Made by a program: the position numbers and the translations under genes
The notes under the pieces: generated by a model
What the model was told of the DNA's origin: nothing
Seen by the model: the letters and a program-made list of their open reading frames with translations, nothing else
Database searches by the model: none
In this document: positions 51,775-64,000 of the stretch, piece by piece
How the letters are laid out: each line of letters starts with the position of its first letter
Numbering within the stretch: position 1 is the stretch's first letter
From: Onchocerca volvulus
Lineage: Eukaryota; Nematoda; Chromadorea; Rhabditida; Onchocercidae
Assembly (NCBI GenBank): GCA_000499405.2
Contig: HG738138.1
Coordinates: 2,356,001 to 2,420,000 of the forward strand
Direction: 5' to 3'
DNA length: 64,000 bases

Positions 51775-54700
51775 TCTAACAGATAATTCGGCAATTTATA
51801 CAGTAAATAAAAATAAAAAAAAAAGAAACTATAGAAGCAGCAGAATCATCAAAAAAATTAAAGTTGCAAGGCAGAATGGAAGCAATGCGGACAAACCGAT
51901 ATTACTGATACCTCAGCCATGCTTGTCTTCCAACTAAAAAACAGCCAAATTAATAAAATTTTTATAACAAACACAAAAGACTCCTAATCTTAAAAGGATT
52001 AACAAGAAAAAATAGTTGAAGTACCGTTTAATCTCATTCCATATGAAGTGATTTGCAGTCATAGAGATGCTCTAGCATTAGATGGATATGCTCGTAGCCC
52101 CTATTGAGTGGCAATCTTTCATTAATTTTGAAAAAAATTTAAATTGAAAAAGTTTTTACATAATAATCATAGAGGATTTTAACTGCCAATCCATTCTGAA
52201 TAAAAATGACATTTGTCGAAAAACGATTTAAAAATAAATTGTTTCCTAAAAGGCGAAATTTATAAGTTAAAAGATAGCACACATGCAAAAAAGACAAGCT
52301 TGATGTGCAATGAAAATTTAAAATTTTCATTTCTTGAAAGAGAAACATATCCAAGAATCTATCTCAAGAGTATTCACGAAGTGTTAATTCATCTTAAATA
52401 ATTACCGCTGCCCTTTCCAACTCTTTTAGAAATCTGAACAAAAATTTGTTAAATCATAAAATTGGTCCAGAAAATACAAAAATAAACTGATAGAAAGTCT
52501 AAATCTGCAAAAAAACACATGGACGTGGAAGCAGGAAGAGAGAGAAAAGAAACGTATAATGATAAAATTATATATATATATATATATATGCACATTCCAT
52601 TACAAAAGCATACAGATACATTCTGCAAGCGGTTTTAATAAAATATGAAGCGAGTTAAAATAGTTTATAGTTTCAGATCTTAGTTCTAATACATGATAAA
52701 TTGCTAAGTGGTCATATGGATAGTCCATACATATGTAACAGTCATATTGCAAAAGTGCAAGAGAAAGCGAATATGTGCAGACATGAAAATGCTTCATACA
52801 ATAATGTGCCGCCCAGATATGATGCTGATGAGTGAAAAGATGATGATAAATTTAATTAATGCAATACATATATATTTTGCAAATAACCTGTGTTACTTTG
52901 TTTTATATATATATCCTCCGAATTAATTTAATTTAAAAACTATTATTTTTTATGAAAATGAAAAGAATAAAAACCTGAAAATCATAGTCGGAATTGTAAG
53001 ACGTCGTTGGACTAAACATATGATCGAGTGGATCACGTGTACTAATCAATTCCGTCTGACTAGCCGAATCACTGAAATGCGTTGGTGGTGGTGGTGTACC
53101 AACGTGAAATACTGCTCCTTTCGGTGCTGCCATTGCAGCAAGTTCACTTGTCGATCTTTGCGTTGTTTCACACGCTTCAGACATCGTATTGAAAGATTGC
53201 TGCGAGATGTGGATTGCATCCAACGATGAAACCTGCGTTAAGCCTGCTTGTTGAGTATCAATATTTGCGACATTATTGGTACGGCAATTTGGCTGCGTTG
53301 AATTGACGATATGAGGTACCGTTGGGCAATATCCATGCGTACCCAATGTAGTTGTTAGCGCTGTTTCCAAATTTTCAAGTTTTGCTAACGGAGCTGAATT
53401 CGCTGTTGAACCACCAACACCATCCGGTATCGTAGCTGATATATGAACATTTGCCGTTGCTTCGTCATTGTTTGTAAAAGTTGGTGATGCTACTCCTGGA
53501 TAATTTCCGTCTTCCGATTTTTCATTTTCACCTCCACTGCCTTCTCCTGCACTGCCTATATTTTTCACATCTTCCGATGCATGCTTTGTTGCATCATTGG
53601 CAGCTTTCTGTATTAAAATGTAATTTTGCAATAGCGAGAAATACACGTTTTTAAATTTTAGAATTAATGAATATTAGAAAAGGCTAGAAGAGAAAAAAAA
53701 TGAATTAATGTGGATGAAAATAGATGAAAAATCTGAAACATGAATAATGGATTCATTCTCTAATTTTAGAATATATATCAGAAAGAAATATTTGGTATAA
53801 ATTAATTCAGTTCCTTGTCCATTAGAGAGTCCTGAATTCCCTCCCAAAATATGGAATGAAATTACTGATCATCTGTCAAATGATATTCAAAACCAAGGAT
53901 GCAACTATAAGACACAAGCAAAACTGTAATGGGCCTGCAGCTATAAACTAGTATATTGCTGCTGCCACTATTAAACAGAAGCCTTTCCAGAAAAGCACAA
54001 GAAGCAATTCGATCAAAAGAAGAAAGAATGCTTAAAATATTTACAATACTGCAAAGAAAAAAAAAAAGACTTCACCAACTCAGCAATTGATTAAAAAAAT
54101 TGAAATGAATGAACCAAACTTATTAGAGAGCTTTCACAATAAGCCCATTTTAAGCGCAAGTGAAAAAATACGCAAAAAGGAAAGAAACGACATGCGCCTT
54201 CGACTTTTTCTTTTTTCCTTTTTTTGACCCTAAAGAACTGCTTAAATTGACAAAACGTTAAAGTTTTGTACAGGGGCGCATGTAACTTACGTTTTGCGAA
54301 TTCTACCTCTCTTCAGTTACGACATCCATTTCTATGCCCGATGTTTATCTATAATATATTTCACAAAATACAAATATGACATTAGCCAGACAACAACATA
54401 TACAGAAGTTTGCTGCATAACTTACTCTATCTACTTCAGAACTGATGTCTTGCAAATTTGTAACACCTGCATGAAGCACGCCCGTTGTACTTGATGATTG
54501 ATGCTCAATAGATAACGGTGCAATATGACCAGTAATATCAACACCCGGTGGTGGTACAGAACCAGTTTCACGAGGCTCAAAATGAATTACCTGGAAAAAA
54601 TCGTTAATTCATTCGCAAAATGATCCATAAATATTAGTTAATGAAACAAATAATGAGAAAGCAAATGATAACCTTCTGTAAAGCATCAGCGAGTTCATTT

Positions 54701-57700
54701 AATGTATCAACATGGAGGATTCCAGCCTCCGGAGTGGCACTTGCTTTGCCAGGTGTTACTGTCCCAGATACGATATTTGGCAGTGTTGTTGGTACTACCG
54801 GCGTTATCGAAGCATTATGTAAACCAGGCGTAATTCCTGGAGAGTGCTGTGTCTGTGCTACTGATGCAACGGCTTCGTTACCGTGATGAACAACTTCTTC
54901 CATTTGTTCATTCTGCATTTTCTGACTCAAAGCCAGCAACTTATCATTTAGACCGGTCAAATTGTGCGTCAAACCGCTAGAAATGGACGGCGTATGTGGT
55001 AAAGACGTACAGGGTAATGAACCTAAAAAAATTGGAATACCTGAAATATTTCCCAAATAATGGTGACAACCAACTTATCAGAGAGATCAAAGAGAACAAC
55101 TAAAGCAGTCATTATCGTTCATCATATTCAAGAGAGACAAAGCTGAATTCTGTGCAACATAGAATCTCGCCCATCACCATCAGAAAGTGCAATCGAACTA
55201 CATAACTAATAATTTTAAAAGTCTTATCCGTTTCCAAATCATTTCAATATGATTTTCAGAAATATGGGGTTTTTTTTTTACCTCCAGAAATTGCAGGAAG
55301 ATCAAGCGGTGGAACCGATCCTGAATTCATTACGCTTGGAATGTTATTCGGTGCATTCACGCCGCTTACTTTACAAAGTTCACTTTCCAATTTTTTGAGT
55401 GTTGTGTGTAATTCAGCGTTTGGCGTCTGCTGTAGAACTGCTGATGATGTATTCACAGGATTAATTAATGGTGCCGACGTACTATTACTAACGGCAGTTA
55501 CAACTGACGGAGCATCCTTTGCCTTCAAAATTAAATGTTTCAATTTCTACAACAAAATAAGCAATTTATGTATTCTTAAATCGCTGAAACAATCTCTAAA
55601 CTTTAAAATAGTACTTCTATATAATAGTTATCGCTACAGAAAGCTAATATTTAATTCAGCAGTTAACCTGAATGACAAATGCTTACTAATTAAAGAGAGC
55701 TGAAGAAAGATATGTAAGAAGTATTTTTTCAAATATTTGAAAAGTTTAACATTTCAATTTTACAAATAATATTTATAGCGGCAGCAGATTAATGAAGATG
55801 TAGCAGATAGCCGAAATTCAAACTGAGAAGTGCAAGAGATTTGCTAACATGAGGTTTGCTAATGGAATAATTATCCGTATGACTGAGACTGACTGTTACC
55901 GTCGTGATTTCGCCAATAGGAATGGCACTGATTGCATCTTAAACTTATAAAAGCCTCGAAAATATTACAAAGATGACAACCTGCAGTTATGCAGAACTAC
56001 TAAGAATAGTGGATGTCCATCTACTGCAAATCCCATCTATTATTATATCACGAGTTAAAAAACAGCACATATCAATCAAAACTGAACCGTACAGTAGTTC
56101 TTTAGTCCATTCAGCTGAATCATTTCGTTCGATACACTACTGTTGTTAATGGAGATAAGCTCATTTTTTCCACTTTTTTTTAAAATTTAATAGTGAAAGC
56201 TTAACACGATTGACTGTCGCAGGTCAAGACGATTTGACTGATGAAAATAACATAGAAGATGTCAGTAAGTATGACTTGATCAACTCCATCTGTATTTGTC
56301 TACAGTGATGGTTTGTTGAACTGAATACTACAGTAATTGAAGAGATGAAAGTTGCCATTAGTGTTATAGAAGACTGTGACAAGCTTAAAGTAACAATTAA
56401 CTTCTGAAGACCGATGAGAAATGGCAGTTCAGACCATTAAATAGTGTTTATTCAAGAAATATTATTGAAGGAGAAATTTACTGCTGACTCTCTAGAAGAA
56501 ACAATATTTGGTATAAGCAAAAAAAAAGCATGCTAGCAACTCATTTTCCAGATCCTTATCGTCTCCTATTCCAAAAAATCCTTACAACTAATAAAATAAT
56601 AAGCGTTTAATAACAGCATAACTCCTTCATTCATCAAATATTAAAAGTATTAAGCTGTTTGTACTTACTATGTGTTCTTGAAGATTTGAACTGAGAGATG
56701 GTAGAGTAGATGAACTACTGATATCAACAGGCAAAGTTGATTTGGTAACCAAAAAACGTGATGTTTTGGTAGTTGATGTTGTTACAGCAGGAGCTGGAAC
56801 AGGAGTTGTAATGCCGGTTGTCGTTGTGGTATTTGATGAAGCTGTATGTGAAACAACTGAAACTGGAAGCTGCACTATTCCTGGTAAATTCTGCGTTGTC
56901 ACAACTGATTTCGATACAGCAACAGATGGTGCGATAGCCTTAAAAAGAGCGATATGCAAAGTATGGGCTGCAATCAATGCATTTTTCTATCGTTGAATTT
57001 ATTTTCTCACTTAAAAATCCGAACAATTATAGTATTATTCATTGTTCATCTAGGTTCTGCTACTATTACTACTCATGAATTTTCAAGAATAACTTTAAAG
57101 AAAGTTGTATTGGCTTCAAAAACTTAAAAAAAAAAATAAAAGAACTAAATCACCTACCGGCTGTGGAACACCAGAATTCACCGTCGTTTGATCAAGCGAT
57201 TGATTTTTCGGTGCTACGGGAGGTTGAACAGCTTGAAAATTCTGCATAGAGGATGTAGCTGCTAGCATTACGTTTGATTCTCCCGAGACACCCGAAGAAG
57301 CAACAGGATTAGCCGAAACGTTCGAGTGACTAACTGTCATTTCAATATTCGCACTTGTTGAGGCTGAATCCACAAAACTGACAATTTTAACACCAACTGC
57401 TTTTACTGGATCAGCAACAATCATCTGGAAATGATTAGAGAATATGTACGGTAATACGAAACGGTATATGACTATGATTGCAAATGCTCTAACATTAAAG
57501 AGAAGATATATATATATACACTGCGTTTATGTAAGAAATAAAGATCAATTCTAACCTGGATAATTTTTTCGAGCTGCTCTGAAACAACTCCTACTTGTGA
57601 ATTCGTTAAACAATCCTGATCCAACTGAAACAAGCAAAAAAAAAAAATAAGGTGAAATGGACAGAGTAAAGAGAACGAACTCTTTTCTACGTTTGTCATG

Positions 57701-60700
57701 GTATTCTGAAATCACAGACCGAACATCGGGTGAAAAACCGGGTAGAATGCGATTTAAAAAAAAAACAAAAAACAGTGATAATAGTTTTCTTCGTTTTTAT
57801 TTCTTCTCTTTTTGCATCTATCTCCTTCTCCATTTCCTTTTCTACTTTTCTTGCATTTTCTTTCCTCTTTTTTTTTTTTTTTTCATTAGAATCATACCTC
57901 TTAACTGTCACTTCCAGGTTTCAAATCATTAAGCTCCGAAATCCTGGTCTAGAACATTTAAGGGCTATGCAAACAATGTGCTACATTCCAACAAGCAATT
58001 TGCTAATTTTTCTCACGTAGCTATTATTGAGATTTTACATCATTTAGATAAGCTATAAATTTTTTTATATTTCCTGTTAACAAATAAGACCAAAAACATA
58101 CTAATTTTTTTGTAATCACGGATGGCTTATCAGAATCTGGCGCAAACTGAAACGTGACTGTCTTATGCGATGTGTCGAGACGGCAGCTGACCAACTAGAA
58201 AATTAAAAATACAGAAAAATTGAAATAAAAAGATTTGGCATAAAGAGTAGCAATGTTAATACAGAAAAATATTCGCTGATAAACTGAAATTTTTCATTTC
58301 ATTCAAGAATAAATAAAAATATTCGTATTTTGATGAAAAAGACTAAGTCCCTTTTTCGCTACCCGAATGAACAGGATGAAAAAAGCTTGGATAAATACAC
58401 TTTCAATAACATTAAAGCGGAATTCATAACATTTATATATATTTATTTAAATTCATCAAAAACTGCGCACTGGTTGCTGATTAGTTTCATCCGTAACAAC
58501 GCGAAGCACTTCAATCGCAACTTTTTTCTTTGATTTCTTATGTTTCACGGGTCCATCATGATGATCATCGTTTTCCGGTGAAGCACCGGCTGACTGCTGT
58601 TGTTGCTGTAGTTGTTGGGATTGTTGTTGTTGTTGTTGTTGCTGTTGTTGCTGTTGTTGTTGTTGCTGTTGTTGTTGTTGTTGTTGTTGTTGTTGTGATT
58701 GTTGCGCTTGTTGTTGTGATTGCTGCTGCTGTTCAAGAACTGCAGCTGCTTCGCGTTCCTAAATAAAACGAAAATTTTGAACATCTTATGATATTCACTA
58801 ATGACAACATCAACCCACTCACTGGAATTCATATTACCAGCAAAATGGAAAGATTTTTTATTTTGTTGATATTAAATCATCTAATTATTCGATATGGTAC
58901 TTCCGAAATTCAGATTAGATTTTTAGATTACATTAATATCATCAACAAAAAGACATGACTTTTTCCCTAACTGTTCTTAACAATACTGTACCATCATTTG
59001 ATGTGTGAGTTATCCCCTCAAGTTCATTATTTAGCCAAGAATGGAGTTCATTTTTACATCAACGATCTCATGCCTTTTTTCTCTCCGACAAATCATTTCA
59101 ACCGATAATTGCAAAAATTCTAATTAAATCAAGTAACAATGACGAAATGTAAAGAATTTCCGAAATGAAATTAAAAAGTTGTTAAAGCAAAATGTATCCA
59201 AATGATATCACCTACCAAACGCTCTTTTTCTTTGGCTCTCAGTAGCATTTCATTACGAATTGCTTCTTCCTCTTGCTTTCTTTGTTCCTCTTCCCGTAAA
59301 CGTTTCAATTCTGCATGTCGGAATTCCCGATCACGCTTGAATGCTTCAACCTGAAATTTGAAAACTACATGTATTTCCGCAGATATCAACTTTATATTCA
59401 GCTGGATTTCAAATCTTGAAAGCTTCGATCCATATAATAACCAAATCAGACCTTATCCTTGATAAGCTTCGTAATCATGCGTGTATCTTCTTCAGGAATA
59501 TGTTGCTGTTCAATCATTTGCTGTACTACTTCTTCCGCTTTATCAGTTTCAATATCAAAAGCAAATTGCAATCCTTCATTTTCTTTAAAACGATACTGCT
59601 TCCGCTTTTTTTCGTCAAACACTCTCAACTGCATTTGAATCTAGAAGATATTTAATTCCAAAGAAATAAATTCAGTTTTAGTGATTTGGACCAAATCAAT
59701 TCCACAGTGTAAAATCAAGTGAAATGAAGTGGCGGCATAACCTAATCACCATATCACAAAATGCAGTAGATAAATTACTTCAGAATTAACATCACAAAGA
59801 TCTGCATCTCGGTTTTTGATTTCAACCCGTATACCGATCAGCTCTTCTGGCGTGAAGAAGTCATCTGATAACAACTGTTTCACAGTTGACCTGAAAAGTA
59901 CCAAAGTAGAAAACTAGTTATTCGATTATTCAAACTTAACACTAAGTGGGAAAAACAAAAGAAATACCGATTAATAATTTCAAATAACCTATTTAAAAGA
60001 ATTTCGGGAAACAAAAAACATTCGAAAATGTTTCAAACCTTTCTTCACGACGAACCCGTATGCATCGATCAATAATTTCCCGAATTTCAGGATACTGTTG
60101 GGGTATTCTGCTGAAGCATTCTGGTTTCACACCCTGAAGTAACAAATAATCACTTCCCAGCAAATACCCACATAAAATTGAGTCATACGTTTATTTCGAT
60201 ATTAAAAATTGTTTACAGATAAATGAGTGAATTTGACATTTACTCTCACCCACAAAATAGGATCAAAATATTAAGTATGCACGCCCCAAAAGTGACAGAA
60301 TGCTTGAATCTGCTTAAATATCCACGCTGAAAATATTTTATATCTATGAAACACAAACCAATGCCGTAAAATCACGATTAATAAACATATCACGATGGGA
60401 GAAACTTACTGTGGTAACTTTGCGATAGATCTGAGCAGGAAATTGACACTCGCTATACGGATATTCACCAGTAACCATCTCTAGTAAACACATTCCAAAT
60501 GCGTATACATCAACACTTTCATCGTACATTTCTTCATACATTTCAGGCGCCATAAATTCTGGTGTTCCTGCAAACAATTTTATTACGATAAAGATCAATA
60601 ATAATTACCAAAGCTATTCCCCTAATCAAAAGCATCATAACTCAGCAGTGATAGCAAAGCGCATTCTTTTGACAAGAGGTAGCTCATTCTTTATCATTCG

Positions 60701-63349
60701 ACAATCAAAAGACAGAGCGATTCCTAAATAATGATTGACAAAGATAATAAAATGCAAAGATATTTCTTACCAATAACACTTTTAGCGTATGATTTATTTT
60801 TCAGCGTGGCCAATCCCAAGTCGCCAATTTTAACACTTCCCGTTGTGCCTGTGATAAAGATGTTATCACATTTGAGATCTCTATGAATTACCGGTGGATT
60901 ACGTGAGTGAAGGAAAGAAAGTCCCTTCAGAATTTGCCGACACCATGATTTCAGCACCTGAAAAACAGTTAAGTTGTTTCATTTTCAACTAGTGATATTC
61001 AATCCTCTTTCTCTTTCTAGTATTTTTCCAAAACAGAATGACAGACTTTCCCCTTAATTCCAATCGTTAGCAACCCACCATTTCAAGAAATCTTCATTCT
61101 TACTTTCGAGACTAGCGATTGGTGTATTTTTATCCTAACCTTTATATTTATTCGTTTGAATCGTTTCAGATACATTTTCAACGTTCCAGATGTCATCAAT
61201 TCTGTTACCAATACAATGTACCTAAAAACTATCATTTATGTCGGCATACTGCAAGACGTATAAAACGAAATATTCGAAAAAAATCTTTAAAAAAGTAGTG
61301 CAATGATTTGAAATTTCTCATCATCCTACATTACAATCATTATACTTCGGGACTTACTCATAAATTCCATGAACTTTAAACTATTTTTGACTTTATTCTA
61401 AAATCAAATAGGCACTACCACGTTCACTGTCTTGCTGCATGCAACATGATAAAATACAATTTGCAATTCGAAATATAGAAAATAAATCATTTGCCCCAGA
61501 TTAACTGTAAAAGAATCGAAGTTTATCCGCCACGAAACAGACAAAAATAAGTCAATTAAAGTATGTCCAACAATGAGGACTACCTCTTTTTGCCAGCATG
61601 ATCTTGCCTTTCCCAATAATCATAGAACCGTACAATATTGGGATGCTGCAAGCCTTTCAACATTTCAGCTTCTTCCCGAAAACGTTGTCTTTCCGCCTAA
61701 ACAAAGCAACCTATTAAAGAAACAAAGCATATAAATTTAATCCGTTCCAAAGATTTGAAATTACAGATTTTTTGGGGCAAATTATCTTTTAGAGCGACGT
61801 CTTTAGTTCAAAAAACAAGTTTTCAATATCTTAAATTAAGGAAAAAATGAGTTAATAGTTCAAAAGATATTGTAAAAGAGATTGAAAAAAATTGTTAAAA
61901 GGCCTCTCCAACGCTGCAAAATTTGAAGCTAATGCCATAAAAACCATAAAAACATGAACAAAATTAAAGCAAAAATGAGAAAAATTACCCAATAATAATC
62001 CCAAAGATGAGAAAAATTACCGGAAAATTACCCCAAACTTTCTTTAAGAGAGACTACTGCATTGACGTAAACAATGTTTCAACTGACAAAAGAACTGCAC
62101 GGTGAATGAACTCATAACATCTCACCCAGATAATGCATGGAACGGAAATCAATAATCATGCGGAGAAATTAAAATTTTGCAAAGATTTTTCGGCAAAGCA
62201 ACACGACATGATAAACAGAGTGTATTATAGAAGTAATTTCAGAACGAATCAGGCAAAGGGGAATATCTAAGCATGACTTGTTCTTTTTGTTCTCCAAAGA
62301 TATAAAATGACCTTGTTCAGCTTGCTTTCTTGAAGTTCACACCACGCAACCGCAACTCCTGTTTCTGTATCCAGACCACGGTAAACAGTTTTGAACGATC
62401 CACGTCCTAGCTCCTCGTCAAATTTTAAAAATCGTCCATCTAAATCAAATTAAATGCTAAAAAAATTTGCTTGCAAAAACAATCACGGGAACAAGCTTGA
62501 TAAAATGCATATTTTCCCTATCGAAAGTAATTATATTGCTTCTTAAACTTAATTTATGCACAGATCTTTCTTCCAGAAAGTCTTATGTCAAGTTCATCCA
62601 AAAAGTCTTATTTCAAATTCACTTTAAGTTGCAAATCACTGGACTAAAATTGAAGCTAATTACTTTACTTGTACACTCATCATGTAAATCCATCTTAGAA
62701 ACTACTATACTGCAGCATTTGTGAAAAGAAACTAAAAATTTAACACGGAAAATATCCACTGCTACCTGGTGATTTGTCGATAGGCTTCTCTTCTTCCGCA
62801 TCGACGTCATCATCCACTACCTCTCGCTGTTTTTCCTCTGTTCGAGCTAACTATAAATTAATTCAGAATGTTTGATTCAGAAAATTCGTGGAATAATGAA
62901 TGAGCTATAAAGAGTTATTTGAGAGATTTGAAAATCAGATATTGTATCAAAAATGTTTTGATTTTTGTTAATCATAAGTTGACATAAATCTTCCTGTGTG
63001 TAAAACAACTCAAATGACAGTTAAACAGCTCAATAGTATAAACCGACAGTTATGCAAGATATAGGAAATAATATTATTGGTATGATATTTTATACTATTA
63101 TGCCTTTTCCCTGCGTTAGAAGAAATATGTGACAACCGAAGATGCATGTTACAGAAGTGAAAATATATACATACTTCTTCATCTTTCTTCTCACTCTCAT
63201 ATGACGGCAAAGGCAACGGAATTTCCAAAATTACTGCACTGTTCTCTTCAATTTTTTCCTTTTCATCTTCTTCATTCACCGTTTCATGAATCTTTTTCTT
63301 CTTATTTCCTTCAGTATCCGATATTACAAGTGATGGAGCGGCTGGGATT
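49133..63349 (-). CDS. wnk-1: WNK (with-no-lysine) serine/threonine kinase; extreme 5' end unresolved
   Basis: Senses chloride/osmolarity and phosphorylates SPAK/OSR1-type kinases (GCK-3 in worms). Twenty-four exons: 63175-63349, 62766-62850, 62312-62439, 61584-61696, 61140-61221, 60771-60957, 60410-60567, 60039-60133, 59779-59890, 59452-59640, 59216-59350, 58471-58758, 58102-58194, 57556-57624, 57158-57424, 56669-56938, 55282-55522, 54673-55022, 54426-54590, 52975-53607, 51102-51176, 50254-50309, 49664-49970, 49133-49519. They keep frame throughout, about 1550 residues. Hallmarks: GRGSFKTVY carries the displaced catalytic Lys, AWCEL has Cys at the usual Lys site, then HRDLKCDN, the DLGLATL chloride site and [20 protein letters not shown]. 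Next come an OSR1_C-type domain ([20 protein letters not shown] to about 59452), a coiled coil, poly-Q, a second CCT-like domain ([16 protein letters not shown]), an RFLV motif and a C-terminal coiled coil ([20 protein letters not shown]). The first exon found lacks an ATG. Confidence 0.97.
49307..49384 (-). repeat. His/Gln-rich repeat in the WNK C-terminal exon
   Basis: CAT/CAC-rich codons give a run of about 15 His with one Tyr and one Gln, then eight Gln, in frame within the last coding exon. Confidence 0.95.
58592..58733 (-). repeat. CAG/CAA repeat coding for poly-Gln in WNK
   Basis: About 45 codons, nearly all CAA or CAG with scattered Ser/Ala/Leu, lie between the coiled coil and the Lys-rich [17 protein letters not shown] segment that leads into the second CCT-like domain. 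The mixed codons should reduce slippage. Confidence 0.95.
60039..62439 (-). other. WNK protein kinase domain (seven exons)
   Basis: Runs from [18 protein letters not shown] to [14 protein letters not shown]. Activation-loop serines equivalent to the autophosphorylation sites are both kept (KSYAKS), as are the chloride-coordinating leucines of DLGLATL. Nothing suggests a dead kinase. Confidence 0.96.
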
Positions 63350-64000
63350 CTGTAACATTGTCTTCTTTTTCATTATTTTCATTATAACGCAATGAAAAGA
63401 AAAAAGACAAAAATCTTCGCCCCTTAAAAGAAAACAATCGGTACCCATGATATTTATCGAAACTAAATAATAGTGTCAACGATGTTGTTGTTCCCACTAC
63501 GCATCGGAAACGATTTAATTCACTTCTTACCGATCCAGCGAACAAATACCTATCGTATGTTAGTTAGGTAACGACAGTTTGTTTCAGCTGAGTTCAATCC
63601 ATGTCACAATGCCTTCTCCTTCGTTTATTTACTAAAGGAAATGCAACGATACCACTACTATACTCAAACATTACCGTGGTGGAGTATTTGAATTCACGAC
63701 GTGGAAAAAGTGAATATCTATACAACTTCCATAAGATGATCAGCATATTTACTAACTTAAAATTTTTAAGCCGAATAGTTACACTTTTTTTGAATTCTAC
63801 GGCCCTTTCATTTGAAACGCATATGCAGTTGTCCGTTCTACCACAAAATACTAACAAGTAATAAACAACATCAGCATTATTTAGGAGATTTAAAAGTCTG
63901 AACATTTTTAGTGAGCTAACACGGAAGATTAAAAAAAAAAAGATATTCTAGGGTGTAGAAAATTGCTAATTTATAGCTCCACCATAAAAGTTATAGACCT
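63350..64000. other. Region upstream of the WNK exons
   Basis: WNK needs at least one more 5' exon ending in phase 2. A 19-nt piece at 63531-63549 (donor GTAAGA) has the right phase but a poor acceptor. Overlapping open frames at 63594-63905 (minus, 103 codons) and 63601-63861 (plus, 86 codons) have no recognisable family and neither is favoured. Confidence 0.45.

Noticed and set aside
58530..58832. Poly-Val (plus) and poly-Asn (minus) frames
   Set aside because: Other-frame readings of the CAA/CAG tract; the poly-Gln frame is the one continuous with flanking WNK exons.
63594..63905. Overlapping 103-codon minus and 86-codon plus ORFs upstream of WNK
   Set aside because: They occupy the same DNA on opposite strands; neither shows a domain, signal peptide or splice link to WNK.
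1..64000. Wolbachia-derived insert, transposon, CRISPR array or tRNA/rRNA gene
   Set aside because: No bacterial-type ORF, transposase or reverse transcriptase fragment, regular spacer array or cloverleaf was noticed by eye; a database search could still find small decayed pieces.

Overview
Nuclear DNA of a parasitic roundworm, most likely a filarial or other spirurid nematode. The base composition is very AT-rich and littered with long A or T runs. All confident genes are split by short GT..AG introns with T-rich acceptors. The protein sequences are clearly metazoan (a WNK kinase with nematode-type poly-Q/His insertions, a RIPOR/FAM65 relative, a QNG1 queuosine-salvage enzyme). There are no bacterial operons, no rRNA or tRNA that I can see, no CRISPR array and no intact transposon. 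All confident genes lie on the minus strand, so the window reads right to left.

Layout from left to right. 1-2255: QNG1, the queuosine-nucleotide N-glycosylase, missing only its last residues off the left edge. 4162-9641: a RIPOR (Rho-interacting cell polarization regulator) homologue, with a possible extra 5' exon at 11377-11483. 12061-13338: the last four exons of an unrecognised coiled-coil protein; a phase-compatible exon at 28384-28484 suggests a possible 15-kb intron. 13.3-39.8 kb: AT-rich, repeat-laden DNA, either giant introns or intergenic. It holds several degenerate tandem arrays, two pre-miRNA-like hairpins, a palindromic nuclear-receptor-like site, and a few low-confidence split ORFs (19729-21171 plus; 34526-38945 minus). 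39793-42035: a secreted Pro/Gln/Tyr-rich extracellular-matrix type protein with a G-quadruplex-prone tract upstream. 42-49.1 kb: intergenic or 3' UTR. 49133-63349: a 24-exon WNK kinase gene, with kinase domain, OSR1_C-type CCT domain, coiled coil, poly-Q, a second CCT-like domain, an RFxV docking motif and a conserved C-terminal coiled-coil block. Its extreme 5' end is unresolved.

The genes do not form a pathway. WNK controls ion and volume homeostasis and RIPOR controls Rho-dependent cell shape; QNG1 recycles a bacterial micronutrient, and the Pro-rich protein is probably cuticle, eggshell or sheath matrix. Exon models were built by hand from splice signals plus reading-frame continuity. For QNG1, the RIPOR core, the Pro-rich gene and WNK, every junction keeps phase. 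I saw no obviously new system. The best leads are the E2F-like palindromic satellite near 35.6 kb, the two hairpins, the nested plus-strand candidate near 20 kb and two frame-breaking micro-exons in WNK.
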